In this document: positions 45,821-55,026 of the stretch, piece by piece
Numbering within the stretch: the first letter of the stretch is position 1
Layout: every line of letters starts with the position of its first letter
Assembly (NCBI RefSeq): GCF_009360615.1
Contig: NZ_SPEY01000012.1
Span: forward strand, 1-61,249
Origin: Comamonas sp.
GTDB lineage: Bacteria > Pseudomonadota > Gammaproteobacteria > Burkholderiales > Burkholderiaceae_C
Reading direction: 5' to 3'
Length of the DNA stretch: 61,249 bases
Notes under the pieces: generated by a model
Seen by the model: the letters and a program-made list of their open reading frames with translations, nothing else
Database searches by the model: none
What the model was told of the DNA's origin: nothing
Position numbers and translations under genes: made by a program

Positions 45821-46682
45821 TAATGACGTTGCAGCCCTGCCCATTCCCTCATTGCCCGATGTGATGCTGGAGCCGCTGGTGCGCATGGCCTTGCTGGAAG
45901 ATCTGGGGCGCGCCGGAGACCTGAGCACCGACACCATTGTTCCCGCAGACGCCGTGGATGAGCTGCGCCTGGTGGCCAGGCAGGAGGGGGTGCTGGCCGG
46001 TCTCGATCTGGCACGCCTGGCCTTTGTGCTGATGGATGGCCGCCTGGAGTTCGACCTGCGCTGCGCAGACGGCGCGCTGCTGCAGCCTGGCATGGAGATC
46101 GCCCGCATTCGCGGCAAAAGCCGTGCCCTTCTCACGGCCGAGCGCACGGCGCTCAATTACCTCTGCCATCTCAGCGGCGTGGCCACTGCCACGCATTCGA
46201 TTGCCCGAGCCATCAAGCCCTTCGGCACGCGGGTGACCTGCACGCGCAAGACCCTCCCGGGCCTGCGTGCCCTGCAGAAGTACGCGGTGCGCGTCGGCGG
46301 CGGCAGCAACCATCGCTTCGGTCTGGACGACGCGGTGCTCATCAAGGACAACCATATCGCTCTGGCCGGCGATGTCGCCACGGCCGTGGGGCGCGCACGC
46401 GCCGGCGTGGGGCATATGGTCAAGATCGAGCTGGAGGTCGACACGCTGGCGCAGCTGGAGGTGGCGCTGCAGCTGGGCGTGGATGTGGTGCTGCTGGACA
46501 ATATGAGTCTGGAGGATCTGCGCAGGGCAGTCGCCATGTGCAAGGGCCGGGCCATCACCGAAGCTTCGGGGCGCATCACGCCCGAGACTGCGCCCGCAGT
46601 GGCGTCCACCGGTGTGGACCAGATCGCCGTGGGCTGGCTCACGCACAGTGCGCGTGTGCTCGACATCGGCCTGGATGCCTGA
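45813..46682 (+). CDS. nadC: Quinolinate phosphoribosyltransferase (nicotinate-nucleotide pyrophosphorylase)
   Basis: 289 aa. It converts quinolinate and PRPP to nicotinate mononucleotide. Family motifs are ERTALNYLCHLSGVAT, TRKTLPGLRALQKYAVRVGGG, HRFGLDDAVLIKDNHI and EVDTLAQL...LLDNM. Start ATG 45813 lies inside operator 2. The gene downstream begins 1 base after its stop. Confidence 0.96.
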   Translation: MSINDVAALPIPSLPDVMLEPLVRMALLEDLGRAGDLSTDTIVPADAVDELRLVARQEGVLAGLDLARLAFVLMDGRLEFDLRCADGALLQPGMEIARIRGKSRALLTAERTALNYLCHLSGVATATHSIARAIKPFGTRVTCTRKTLPGLRALQKYAVRVGGGSNHRFGLDDAVLIKDNHIALAGDVATAVGRARAGVGHMVKIELEVDTLAQLEVALQLGVDVVLLDNMSLEDLRRAVAMCKGRAITEASGRITPETAPAVASTGVDQIAVGWLTHSARVLDIGLDA

Positions 46683-46683
46683 G

Positions 46684-47748
46684 ATGCCGTGCTTCAGGGC
46701 GGGGTCGGCGGTCCGTCGCATCGCGATGGCGGCCGCAGCGGTGCTGGCCCTGGCGCTCGCGGGCGTGTGGCAATCGCACAGGGGAGCCCTGGCGGCGGCG
46801 GGCCTGGCCAAGCCCATCACCATCGTCGTGACCTTTCCGCCCGGCGGCGGCACGGACTGGCTGGCGCGCCGGCTGGGTGCGGCCCTGCAGCAGCGCATGG
46901 GCCAGAGCGTGGTGGTGGAGAACCGCCCCGGCGCCAGCGGCAACATCGGTGCGCGCGAGGTGGCGCGTGCCGCAGCCGACGGCAGCGTGCTGCTCATGGT
47001 CAACAGCGCGTTTGCCATCAATCCCGGCGTCTACCGGCAGCTCGATTTCGATCCGCTCCGCGACTTCCGAGCCGTGTTCAACGCGGGCACCATCGCGTCG
47101 GTGCTGGTGCAGCCGCCGGAACGTGCCGTGCAGAAAAGTGCCGCCGAGGACAGTGCCACACAGGACAGTGCCGTGGCAGTTGGCACACCGTCCCTGACCG
47201 AGGCGCTGGCGCCGTCCGCAGATGGAGCGGCCCCAGCGATTGCGAGCTGCGGCAATGGCACGCCACAGCACATGGCGGCCGAGATGCTGGCCCAGGCCAC
47301 GCACGCGCGCCTGCAGCATGTTCCCTACAAGGGCTGCGGTCCGGCGGCCTTGGCCGTGGCTGCGGGCCAGGTGCCGGTGGGCGTGGTGACCATCAGCACG
47401 GCTGCACCGCTGATTGCCGACGGGCGCCTGCGCGCTCTGGCGGTGACCGGTCGTCAGCGCTCGGCCCAGCTTGCCGGTGTGCCCACTCTGGTCGAGCTGG
47501 GCGTGGCGGATTTCGCCGTGGAGCAGTGGCATGGCTTGCTGGCGCCGGCCGCCACGCCGGCGCCTGTGATCGATCGTCTGCATCGGCTGCTGGCGCAGAT
47601 ACTGGCCGAGCCAGAGATGCAGCAGGCGCTGCGCGAGCAGGGCTACGTGCCGGGCAGGGAGTCTGCCGCCCAGTTCGGTCAGCTCATCGCGGCCGATATG
47701 GCGCGCTATGCGGCCGTGACCGCTCAGCTCGGGCTCAAGGTCGATTGA
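46684..47748 (+). CDS. Bug/TctC-family solute-binding protein co-transcribed with nadC
   Basis: 354 aa with an N-terminal hydrophobic segment (AAAAVLALALAGVW) serving as signal peptide or anchor. Bug motifs: ITIVVTFPPGGGTDWLARRLG, NRPGASGNIGARE and HVPYKGCGPAAL. The usual ligand-region segment (GKLSYGS...) is replaced by a low-complexity stretch (SAAEDSATQDSAVAVG) before ASCGNGTPQHMAAEML, so its binding cleft is altered. The ATG is one base after the nadC stop, so it shares the NadQ-type control. Bug27 of Bordetella binds nicotinate/nicotinamide; a nicotinate or quinolinate ligand here is a reasonable inference. Confidence 0.82.
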   Translation: MPCFRAGSAVRRIAMAAAAVLALALAGVWQSHRGALAAAGLAKPITIVVTFPPGGGTDWLARRLGAALQQRMGQSVVVENRPGASGNIGAREVARAAADGSVLLMVNSAFAINPGVYRQLDFDPLRDFRAVFNAGTIASVLVQPPERAVQKSAAEDSATQDSAVAVGTPSLTEALAPSADGAAPAIASCGNGTPQHMAAEMLAQATHARLQHVPYKGCGPAALAVAAGQVPVGVVTISTAAPLIADGRLRALAVTGRQRSAQLAGVPTLVELGVADFAVEQWHGLLAPAATPAPVIDRLHRLLAQILAEPEMQQALREQGYVPGRESAAQFGQLIAADMARYAAVTAQLGLKVD

Positions 47749-47780
47749 CCCGCGGCCGGTGCCGGGCCCCGTATCCGTGA

Positions 47781-47812
47781 CAGGCCACCTGCAAAGGTGG
47801 CCTGTTCTGTTT
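47781..47812 (+). terminator. Terminator of nadC-Bug unit
   Basis: CAGGCCACCT-GCAA-AGGTGGCCTG is a perfect 10-bp stem; the following tail TTCTGTTT is only moderately T-rich. Confidence 0.75.
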
Positions 47813-47830
47813 CTGGAATATGACGGATTC

Positions 47831-47848
47831 GCTATACCAAGGTATAGC
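47831..47848 (+). promoter_or_regulatory. 18-bp palindromic operator candidate
   Basis: GCTATACC-AA-GGTATAGC is a perfect palindrome. TTCTGG (47811-47816) and TATACC (47833-47838) with a 16-base spacer form a candidate promoter whose -10 lies inside the palindrome. It stands 310 bp before the adaptor gene. Confidence 0.5.
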
Positions 47849-48157
47849 CATGAGCAACCAAAAGCCATGCCTCGCTTCCCAAGGCAGGCTCGCCTTGCCG
47901 ACGGGCGGATTTGATAATCGAAGACTGGGATCAGGGCACCAGACCGTGGCGCCACGGCGGCATGCATTGCCGTCCATCGCACGGAGGAGTCCCGCTTGGA
48001 TGCCCATCTCTGGAGGGGGCCGTGGCGCACGGACTTGGACGTGCTCTGCCTCCCTCTGTCTTGCAGAGCCGACGCTTCTGTAATCAGGAAGTTGCGGGTT
48101 GATGCAGGAACCATCCCGGGCCTGCCCTGGCCCTATCGATGCCCATGTTTGCCGCTT

Positions 48158-49303
48158 ATGAAACCAGTCCTGAACTCCTGCAGTCCCCTGCGGCCTGCCT
48201 GCCTGCTGCTGTGCCTGGCGCTCGCTGCCTGCAACGGTGACAAACAGCCTCCGGCCGCCGCTGCCGCCAGCCAGACGGCGCTGCACCGCGAAGGCAGTCT
48301 GCTCGTGGTGCCGCCGCAATCTCCGGTGCTGGCGCAACTGCAGCTGGCCCAGGTCAGCCAGGAGCAGGTCCAGACCCTGATCTCCGCGCCGGCCAGTATC
48401 GAGGCCGAGCCCGAGAAGCTGGTCAGGATCACGCCTCCGGTCGCAGGCCGGCTGGTGCGTCTGCACCGGCAGCTGGGCGATCCGGTCAGGGCTGGCGAGG
48501 CCTTGATCACCATGGACTCCTCCGATATCTCGGGCGCTCGGGCCGACCATGCCAAGGCCCAGTCTGCGCTGCTGCTGGCACGGCAGGAGTTCGACCGCCA
48601 GAAGCTGCTGTTCGACGCCGAGATCGCAGCGCGCAAGGACTACGAGGCCGCGCAGCAATCCCTGGCTGCGGCAGGCGCCGATGCACGCGCGGCAGCCGAT
48701 CGCCTGGCCCAGCTGGGCGCCGAGGTGCAGGCCAGCTCGCGCGGCAGCTATGTGATCAAGTCGCCGATCAGCGGACGCGTGGTGGAGATGGCCGGCTCTC
48801 AGGGCGGGTACTGGAACGATGTGAATGCTTCGGTGATGACCGTGGCCGACCTCCGCAAGGTCTGGCTCAGCGCCAGCGTGCCCGAACGCGACCTGGCCCA
48901 TGTGGACGTGGGCCAGGAGGCGCATATCGCGTTGACCGCCTATCCCGATCTCAAGCTCGAAGGCCGTGTGCAATATGTGGGCGAGATCGTCGACACCGCC
49001 ACGCGCAGCGTCAAGGTGCGTGTGGCCGTGGACAACCGCGAAGGGCGGCTGCGCCCCGGCATGTTTGCGCGCGTGAGCTTCGACGGCCCCGGTCGCGATG
49101 CCCTCATGGTGCCGACGACGGCGCTGCTCCAGGGCCATGTGAGCACGCGGGTGTTCGTGGACAAGGGCCGCACGGACAAGGGCGCGCGCTTTGAGCCGCG
49201 CGACGTGCAGGTCGGCGTGCAGCAGGACGGCAAGGCGGAGATCCGCGCGGGTCTGGCGGCCGGCGAGCGCATCGTCGTCAACGGTGGAGTGCTGCTGCAA
49301 TGA
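48158..49303 (+). CDS. RND efflux periplasmic adaptor (membrane fusion) lipoprotein
   Basis: 381 aa. Signal peptide with lipobox LALAAC. The barrel-sandwich and hairpin segments are typical of HlyD-like adaptors of the CzcB/CusB group (PPVAGRLVRLHRQLGDPV, KSPISGRVVEMAG, RPGMFARVSF). It links the pump to the outer-membrane channel. ATGA overlap with the pump gene (49300-49303). Confidence 0.9.
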   Translation: MKPVLNSCSPLRPACLLLCLALAACNGDKQPPAAAAASQTALHREGSLLVVPPQSPVLAQLQLAQVSQEQVQTLISAPASIEAEPEKLVRITPPVAGRLVRLHRQLGDPVRAGEALITMDSSDISGARADHAKAQSALLLARQEFDRQKLLFDAEIAARKDYEAAQQSLAAAGADARAAADRLAQLGAEVQASSRGSYVIKSPISGRVVEMAGSQGGYWNDVNASVMTVADLRKVWLSASVPERDLAHVDVGQEAHIALTAYPDLKLEGRVQYVGEIVDTATRSVKVRVAVDNREGRLRPGMFARVSFDGPGRDALMVPTTALLQGHVSTRVFVDKGRTDKGARFEPRDVQVGVQQDGKAEIRAGLAAGERIVVNGGVLLQ

Positions 49304-52300
49304 TCGAGCGCATCGTACATCTCGGCTTTGCCCGCCGCGGCGTGGTGTGGCTGATCTTCATCTTCGCGGCCCTGTATGGCGGGTTCAGCTGGAAGCAACT
49401 GCCGCTCGAGGCCTATCCCGACATCGCCGATGTGACCTCGCAGATCGTCACCCAGGTGCCGGGCCTGGCGGCCGAGGAAATCGAGCAGCAGATCACCATT
49501 CCGCTGGAGCGTGCGCTGCTGGCCACGCCGTCCATGCATGTGCTGCGTTCGCGCAGCCTGTTCGGCCTGTCGCTGATCACGGTGGTGTTCGAGGACGGGG
49601 TCGACGGCTACTGGGCGCGCCAGCGCCTCAAGGAGCGCATGGACGAAGTCGATCTGCCCTATGGCGCGCGCGCTGCGCTCGACCCCTACAGCTCGCCCAC
49701 GGGCGAGGTCTACCGCTACACGCTGGAGAGCGCTACGCACAGTCTGCGCGAGCTGTCCGAGCTGCAGCAGTGGGTGGTGATTCCGCGGCTCAAGAAGGCC
49801 CAGTCCGTGGTGGACGTGACGAATTTCGGTGGCTTGACCACGCAGTTCATGCTTGAGCTCGATCCCGCGCGCCTGCTGCAGTACGGGCTGACCCTCTCCC
49901 AGGTGATCGACGCCATCAATGCCAACAATGCCAGCGGCGGCGGCAGCGTCATGGACCGCGGCGAGGTCTCCTATGTGGTGCGCGGCGTGGGCCTGCTGAG
50001 ATCACTCGACGACATGGGCAATGTGGTGGTCAGGACCTCGGACAGCGGCACGCCGATTCTGGTCAAGGACCTGGGACGACTGACCTATGGCAATGTGGAG
50101 CGCCGCGGCATCCTGGGCAAGGACGACAATTCCGACACGCTGGAGGGCATCGTGCTGCTGCTCAAGGATGCGAACCCCTCCAAGGCGCTGGAAGGCATTC
50201 ATGCCGCAGTGAAGGAGCTCAATGAGAAGCTGCTGCCGCCCGACGTCAAGGTGGTGCCTTATCTGGACCGCACCACGCTGATCGAGCGCACCACGCATAC
50301 CGTGGGCAAGACCCTGGCCGAAGGCATGATCGTCGTGACCCTGGTGCTGCTGCTGTTCCTGGGCAGCCCGCGCGCAGCGCTGATCGTGGCCCTGACGATT
50401 CCCATGGCGCTGCTGCTGGCCTTCGTCTTCATGCATCACGCCAGGATACCGGCCAATCTGCTGTCTCTGGGAGCCATCGACTTCGGCATTCTGGTCGACG
50501 GTGCGGTGGTCGTGGTCGAGAACATTCTGCGCCGCCGCGAGGCCCAGGAGGACAAGCCCTTGACGCCGCGCGATGCCATCGCGGCCACGCTGCAGGTGGC
50601 GCGTCCCATCTTCTTCGGCATGTGCGTGATCGCAGCCGCCTATCTGCCGCTGTTCGGCTTCGAGCGTATCGAGTACAAGCTGTTCTCGCCCATGGCCAGT
50701 GCCGTGGGGGCGGCCCTGGTGGGGGCGCTGGCTGTGGCGCTGCTGCTCACGCCGGGCCTGGCCTGGCTGGCCTTTCGCCGTCCGCGCAAGATCTTCCACA
50801 ACCCCGTGCTCTGCTTCCTGGGCGTGCGCTATGACCGATTCCTCGGCGTCGCCGTGGGGCAGATGCGCTGGCTGGCAGGGTCCGTGGCGGCGGCGCTGGT
50901 GGCGCTGGTGCTGCTGGCCGGCACCATAGGCCGCGACTTCCTGCCCTATCTGGACGAGGGCTCGATCTGGCTGCAAGTGCAGATGCCGCCAGGCATCACG
51001 CTGGACAAGGCGCGTGACATGGCCGACGCGCTGCGCCGGGCCACGCTGGAGTTTCCCGAGGTGTCCTATATCGTGACCCAGACCGGGCGCAACGACGACG
51101 GCACCGATTACTGGACGCCATCGCACATCGAGGCCAGCGTGGGCCTGCATCCCTACGACCAATGGAAGTCGGGCCTGAACAAGCAGCAACTGATCGCCAG
51201 GATGGCAGAACGCTTCGAGCAGATGCCGGGTTATACCGTGGGCTTCATGCAGCCCATGATCGACGGCGTGCAGGACAAGCTCTCGGGCGCCCACAGCGAC
51301 CTGACCGTGAAGGTCTACGGCCAGGATCTGAGCGAGGGCCGGCGTGTGGCCGACGAGATGGTGGGCATTTTGTCCAAGGTGCCCGGCGCAGCCGATGTGG
51401 CCGTGGACATCGAGCCGCCGCTGCCCAATCTGCGCATCGACCTGGACCGTGCGGCTGCCGCGCGCTACGGCATCAATTCGGCCGATGTGGCCCAGCTGAT
51501 CTCCACGGGCGTGGGCGGGGCCTCCATAGGCCAGCTCTATGTGGGCGAGCGCAGCTACGACATGACGGTGCGCTTCGCGCCCGGCACGCGCAGCCACCCC
51601 GAGGCCATCGGTGCGCTGCGCCTGGCCGCAGCCAACGGCGCCCAGGTGCCGCTGGCCGACGTGGCGCGCATCAGCACCACGGTGGGCCAGAGCGTGATCG
51701 TGCGCGAGGGCGGCGAGCGCCACATCCTGGTCAAGCTCAATGTGCGCGGCCGCGATCTCGCAGGCTTCCTCAAGGATGCGCACGAGGCCCTCGATGCCCA
51801 GCTCCGGTACGACCGCCAGCAGACCCATGTCGAGTGGGGCGGCCAGTTCGAGAACCTGCAGCGCGCCGAGGCGCGGCTGCTGGTCATTCTGCCGCTGACG
51901 CTGGGCATCATGCTGGTGCTGCTGTTCGGCGAGTTCGGCAATCTGCGCCAGCCGCTGCTGGTGCTGGGCGTGGTGCCGCTGGCCATGATCGGCGGCTTGG
52001 CAGGGCTGCATCTGCGCGGCATGACGCTCAATGTCTCGAGCGCCGTGGGCTTCATCGCGCTGTTCGGCGTGGCCGTGCTGTCGGGCGTGCTCATGGTCTC
52101 GCAGATCAACCGGCTGCGCCGCGAGGAAGGGCTGCAGCTGCGCGAGGCCGTGCGCGAGGGGGCATCCAGCCGCATGCGTCCGGTGCTGATGACGGCCACC
52201 GTGGCGGCCTTCGGGCTCACGCCCGCCATGCTGGCCACAGGCCTGGGCAGCGACGTGCAGCGGCCCCTGGCCACCGTGGTGGTCTGCGGTCTGGTCAGCG

Positions 52301-52470
52301 CCACCTTGCTGACGCTGCTGCTGCTGCCCAATCTCTATTACGTGATCGAGCTGCGTGCCCAGCGCTCAGCAGAGCGCAGGCGCCGGCGAGCGGCCGAGCG
52401 CGGTGAACTCGACGATGAAAGCGAAAGCCCGGTGACGGCTGTTGCCGCTGCGGAGCGCATGGCTCCCTGA
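49300..52470 (+). CDS. Heavy-metal-type RND efflux pump (CzcA/CusA family)
   Basis: 1056 aa with twelve helices and two large periplasmic loops. The proton-relay helix carries AIDFGILVDGAVVVVENILRR near residue 394, the HME-RND signature. Opening MIERIVHLGFARRGVVWL and PYLDEGSIWLQVQMPPG are family standard. Substrate among Co/Zn/Cd/Ni/Cu cannot be told by eye. It lies between adaptor and channel genes and upstream of a two-component pair. Confidence 0.93.
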   Translation: MIERIVHLGFARRGVVWLIFIFAALYGGFSWKQLPLEAYPDIADVTSQIVTQVPGLAAEEIEQQITIPLERALLATPSMHVLRSRSLFGLSLITVVFEDGVDGYWARQRLKERMDEVDLPYGARAALDPYSSPTGEVYRYTLESATHSLRELSELQQWVVIPRLKKAQSVVDVTNFGGLTTQFMLELDPARLLQYGLTLSQVIDAINANNASGGGSVMDRGEVSYVVRGVGLLRSLDDMGNVVVRTSDSGTPILVKDLGRLTYGNVERRGILGKDDNSDTLEGIVLLLKDANPSKALEGIHAAVKELNEKLLPPDVKVVPYLDRTTLIERTTHTVGKTLAEGMIVVTLVLLLFLGSPRAALIVALTIPMALLLAFVFMHHARIPANLLSLGAIDFGILVDGAVVVVENILRRREAQEDKPLTPRDAIAATLQVARPIFFGMCVIAAAYLPLFGFERIEYKLFSPMASAVGAALVGALAVALLLTPGLAWLAFRRPRKIFHNPVLCFLGVRYDRFLGVAVGQMRWLAGSVAAALVALVLLAGTIGRDFLPYLDEGSIWLQVQMPPGITLDKARDMADALRRATLEFPEVSYIVTQTGRNDDGTDYWTPSHIEASVGLHPYDQWKSGLNKQQLIARMAERFEQMPGYTVGFMQPMIDGVQDKLSGAHSDLTVKVYGQDLSEGRRVADEMVGILSKVPGAADVAVDIEPPLPNLRIDLDRAAAARYGINSADVAQLISTGVGGASIGQLYVGERSYDMTVRFAPGTRSHPEAIGALRLAAANGAQVPLADVARISTTVGQSVIVREGGERHILVKLNVRGRDLAGFLKDAHEALDAQLRYDRQQTHVEWGGQFENLQRAEARLLVILPLTLGIMLVLLFGEFGNLRQPLLVLGVVPLAMIGGLAGLHLRGMTLNVSSAVGFIALFGVAVLSGVLMVSQINRLRREEGLQLREAVREGASSRMRPVLMTATVAAFGLTPAMLATGLGSDVQRPLATVVVCGLVSATLLTLLLLPNLYYVIELRAQRSAERRRRRAAERGELDDESESPVTAVAAAERMAP

Positions 52471-52498
52471 GCGGGTGGCCGATCCAACTGGACATAGC

Positions 52499-53836
52499 AT
52501 GCAATTTCCTGTTTCTTCCCTGAAGTGCCTGACCCTGCTGCTGGCAGCGTTGGGCCTGTGCGGCGCTGCGCAGGCGCAGACTGCCGCGCAGGCTCCGACG
52601 CTGTCGGCAGCCAAGGGCCTGAATTTTGCGGACTATCTGAGCGCCGTCGAGCGGCACAGTCCGGACTTGCAGTCCCAGCAACAGAGCGTGGTGTCGGCCC
52701 AGGCCGGAGTCGGCATCGCGGGCATACGCCCCGATCCCCAGCTCTCGCTGGGTGCTGCGCGCGAACAGGTCAGGACCGGCTTGCCGCGTCCGCTGAACCG
52801 GACCTACGAACTCAGCATGGAGCTGGAGACCGGCGGAAAGCGCTCGGCCCGTATCCGCGCCGCACGCAGCCAGGTGAGGCTGGCCGAGGCCGGCGTCGAG
52901 GGCTTCCGCACCCAGCTGTTTTCCGATGCGGCCCTGGACTTCACCCAGGCCTGTCGCGACCACCAGGCGCTGGAGCGCAAGGAACAGACGCTCAGGGCCC
53001 TGTCCGATGTGGTCAAGGCCAACGAGGTGCGGCGCAAGGCCGGCGACATCGGCACCGTGGAGTGGCGGCAGTCGCGCGTGGAGCGTGACCAGTTCCAGGC
53101 CGATGTGACCCAGGCGCGCGCCGATGCCCAGGCCTCGCGCCTGGCACTGAGCGTGCCGCTGGGGCGCAAGCTCTCGGAGGTCTTCGGCTCCGAGGAGCTG
53201 CAGTGCGATTTCCAGCCCTTTGCGAACGGCAAGAGCATCGATTCCCTGGTGGCCCAGGCCTTGAAGGTGCGCAGCGACGTGCGCGTGGCCCAGGCCACGC
53301 TGGAGAATGCGCGCGACAACGCCGGCGTGGCCCAGGCCAACCGCTGGGTCAATCCCACGCTGGCGGTGGGATTGACCGCCGTACCTGCCACATCTGCGGG
53401 TGTGGACGCCCAGGGGGCGGCCTTCGATGCGGGCAATCGCTCGCGCATGCTGTCGGTCTCGGTCAGCATGCCCATTCCGTTCTCGCGCCTGAACCGCGGC
53501 GAGGTGCTGCAGGCCGAGGCCGCCGTGACCCAGGCCATGCTGGGGCTTCAGCAGTCGCAGCACAAGGCCGAGGCCGATGTGCGCTCGGCCTACTTCCGTT
53601 TCGCGGCGGCACGGGAGAACGTGGAGCGCTATCGCAGCAATGTGCTGGCCGATGCGCAGCGTGTGCTCGAGAGCATTCGCCTGTCCTACCGCCACGGGCA
53701 GGCCTCGCTGCTGGAGCTGCTGTCGGCTCAGCGCTCGGCCGATGATGCCTACCTCGGCTATCTGCAGGCCGATGCCGATCTGGCCAAGGCCACGGTCGAT
53801 CTGCAGCTGAGCATCGGCCAGCGGCCCGCGCTGTGA
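52499..53836 (+). CDS. TolC-family outer-membrane efflux channel
   Basis: 445 aa from ATG 52499 with signal peptide ending CGAAQAQ. Long helical coiled segments alternate in two repeats (for example VRLAEAGVEGFRTQLFSDAALDF and QSQHKAEADVRSAYFRFAAAREN), as in CzcC/CusC. It completes a tripartite metal pump; 28 bp after the pump gene and overlapping the kinase start by GTGA. Confidence 0.9.
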   Translation: MQFPVSSLKCLTLLLAALGLCGAAQAQTAAQAPTLSAAKGLNFADYLSAVERHSPDLQSQQQSVVSAQAGVGIAGIRPDPQLSLGAAREQVRTGLPRPLNRTYELSMELETGGKRSARIRAARSQVRLAEAGVEGFRTQLFSDAALDFTQACRDHQALERKEQTLRALSDVVKANEVRRKAGDIGTVEWRQSRVERDQFQADVTQARADAQASRLALSVPLGRKLSEVFGSEELQCDFQPFANGKSIDSLVAQALKVRSDVRVAQATLENARDNAGVAQANRWVNPTLAVGLTAVPATSAGVDAQGAAFDAGNRSRMLSVSVSMPIPFSRLNRGEVLQAEAAVTQAMLGLQQSQHKAEADVRSAYFRFAAARENVERYRSNVLADAQRVLESIRLSYRHGQASLLELLSAQRSADDAYLGYLQADADLAKATVDLQLSIGQRPAL

Positions 53837-55026
53837 TCAGCGCTGTGGGCGGAATGCGCTGGCGTGCGCGCATCTTGCGCCACAATCGGCGGGTCTTTCA
53901 CGCCCTGAACTCCGCCCTGCATGCCATGACCGCCGAACCGCAACGCTTTCTGCATCTGCGCCGGGTCCTGATCCTGGCCGCGCTGGCCGCAGCCATGGCG
54001 GCCATCTTCGCGCTGGATACGCTGACCGAGTATGCGGTGGCCGCTGCCGTGTTCCACACGGCGGTCATCCTCGTGGCGGTGCGCTGGTTCAGACAGCGCG
54101 TGGTGATCGGCGTCACGGCACTGTGCATAGCGCTGACCCTGGCCAGCTTTGCGCTGACGCCGGCCGGAGCCTACCGCACAGGACTCATCAACACGGGCAT
54201 CAGCATCCTGGCCATCGTCATCACGGCCTATCTGGGCCTGAAGATGGTGGCTGCCCAGAATGCAGCCCACGCGGCCCAGACACAGCTGCTGCGCATCACC
54301 CAGGCCACCAGTCTGGGGCAGGTGACGGCCTCGATCGCCCATGAGGTCAACCAGCCGCTGGCCGCCATCGTCACCAGCGGCAATGCCTGCCAGCGCTGGC
54401 TGGCCCAGCAGCCGCCGAATCTCGAAAAAGCCGGGCAGGCGCTGGAGCGCATCCTGAGCGATGCGCGCCGCGCCAGCGAGGTCATTGAGCGTATCCGTTC
54501 CATGGCGCGCGGCGAGGCCCCGAGCAAGCAGAAGTTCGACCTCAACGAGGCGGTGCGCGAGATGGTGAATCTGTCGGGCGCGGACCTGAACCTGCGCGCC
54601 ATTGCCATGGACCTGCAGCTGTCTCCAGGTCTGGCGCCCGCCTGGTGCGACCGTGTGCAGTTCTTGCAGGTCCTGGGCAATCTGCTGCTCAACGCCATGG
54701 ATGCCATGCAGGACACGCCGGCCGTGCGGCGGCGCATTGCCGTGGCGACCCAGGCCCTGGGCCAGCAACTGGTGCTGACCGTCACCGATGCGGGCGAAGG
54801 ACTGTCGCCGCTGGCCAAGAGACATCTGTTCGACGCCTTCTGGAGCACCAAGCATGAGGGCATGGGGCTGGGGCTGAGCATCAGTCGCGATATCGCCGAG
54901 GCCAACGGAGGTCGCATCTGGGCGACCGAGCGTGAAGATGGGCACAGCGGTGCAGTGTTTCATGTGACCATTGCGGCTTTCGTTGCTCCGGGGGAGCTCG
55001 CAGCAGGAGGACACAAGCTTGGCTGA
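53833..55026 (+). CDS. Membrane sensor histidine kinase of the efflux operon
   Basis: 397 aa if started at GTG 53833, which overlaps the channel stop; ATG 53854 or 53926 are alternatives. About five N-terminal hydrophobic helices (VLILAALAAAMAAIFAL, VIGVTALCIALTLASFAL, INTGISILAIVITAYLGL) with almost no periplasmic loop, then HisKA (ASIAHEVNQPLAAIVTSGN) of the FixL/DctB subfamily and HATPase with VLGNLLLNAMDAMQ and MGLGLSISRDIAE. Senses presumably within the membrane or in the cytoplasm. Confidence 0.88.
   Translation: MISAVGGMRWRARILRHNRRVFHALNSALHAMTAEPQRFLHLRRVLILAALAAAMAAIFALDTLTEYAVAAAVFHTAVILVAVRWFRQRVVIGVTALCIALTLASFALTPAGAYRTGLINTGISILAIVITAYLGLKMVAAQNAAHAAQTQLLRITQATSLGQVTASIAHEVNQPLAAIVTSGNACQRWLAQQPPNLEKAGQALERILSDARRASEVIERIRSMARGEAPSKQKFDLNEAVREMVNLSGADLNLRAIAMDLQLSPGLAPAWCDRVQFLQVLGNLLLNAMDAMQDTPAVRRRIAVATQALGQQLVLTVTDAGEGLSPLAKRHLFDAFWSTKHEGMGLGLSISRDIAEANGGRIWATEREDGHSGAVFHVTIAAFVAPGELAAGGHKLG

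Larger units (their letters stand above)
47749..48157. other. Gene-free region upstream of the RND efflux operon
   Basis: 409 bp holding the terminator of the nadC unit (47781-47812) and an 18-bp palindrome (47831-47848). The remaining 300 bp contain only short frames with no recognised product. Confidence 0.6.

Noticed and set aside
47820..48102. Short open frames between the nadC unit and the efflux adaptor
   Set aside because: One starts in the palindrome and the peptides are Arg/Ser-rich without any family resemblance; most likely non-coding.
50002..52011. 669-codon open frame on minus inside the RND pump gene
   Set aside because: His/Gln/Gly-rich shadow of the CzcA-like gene, which has all family motifs.
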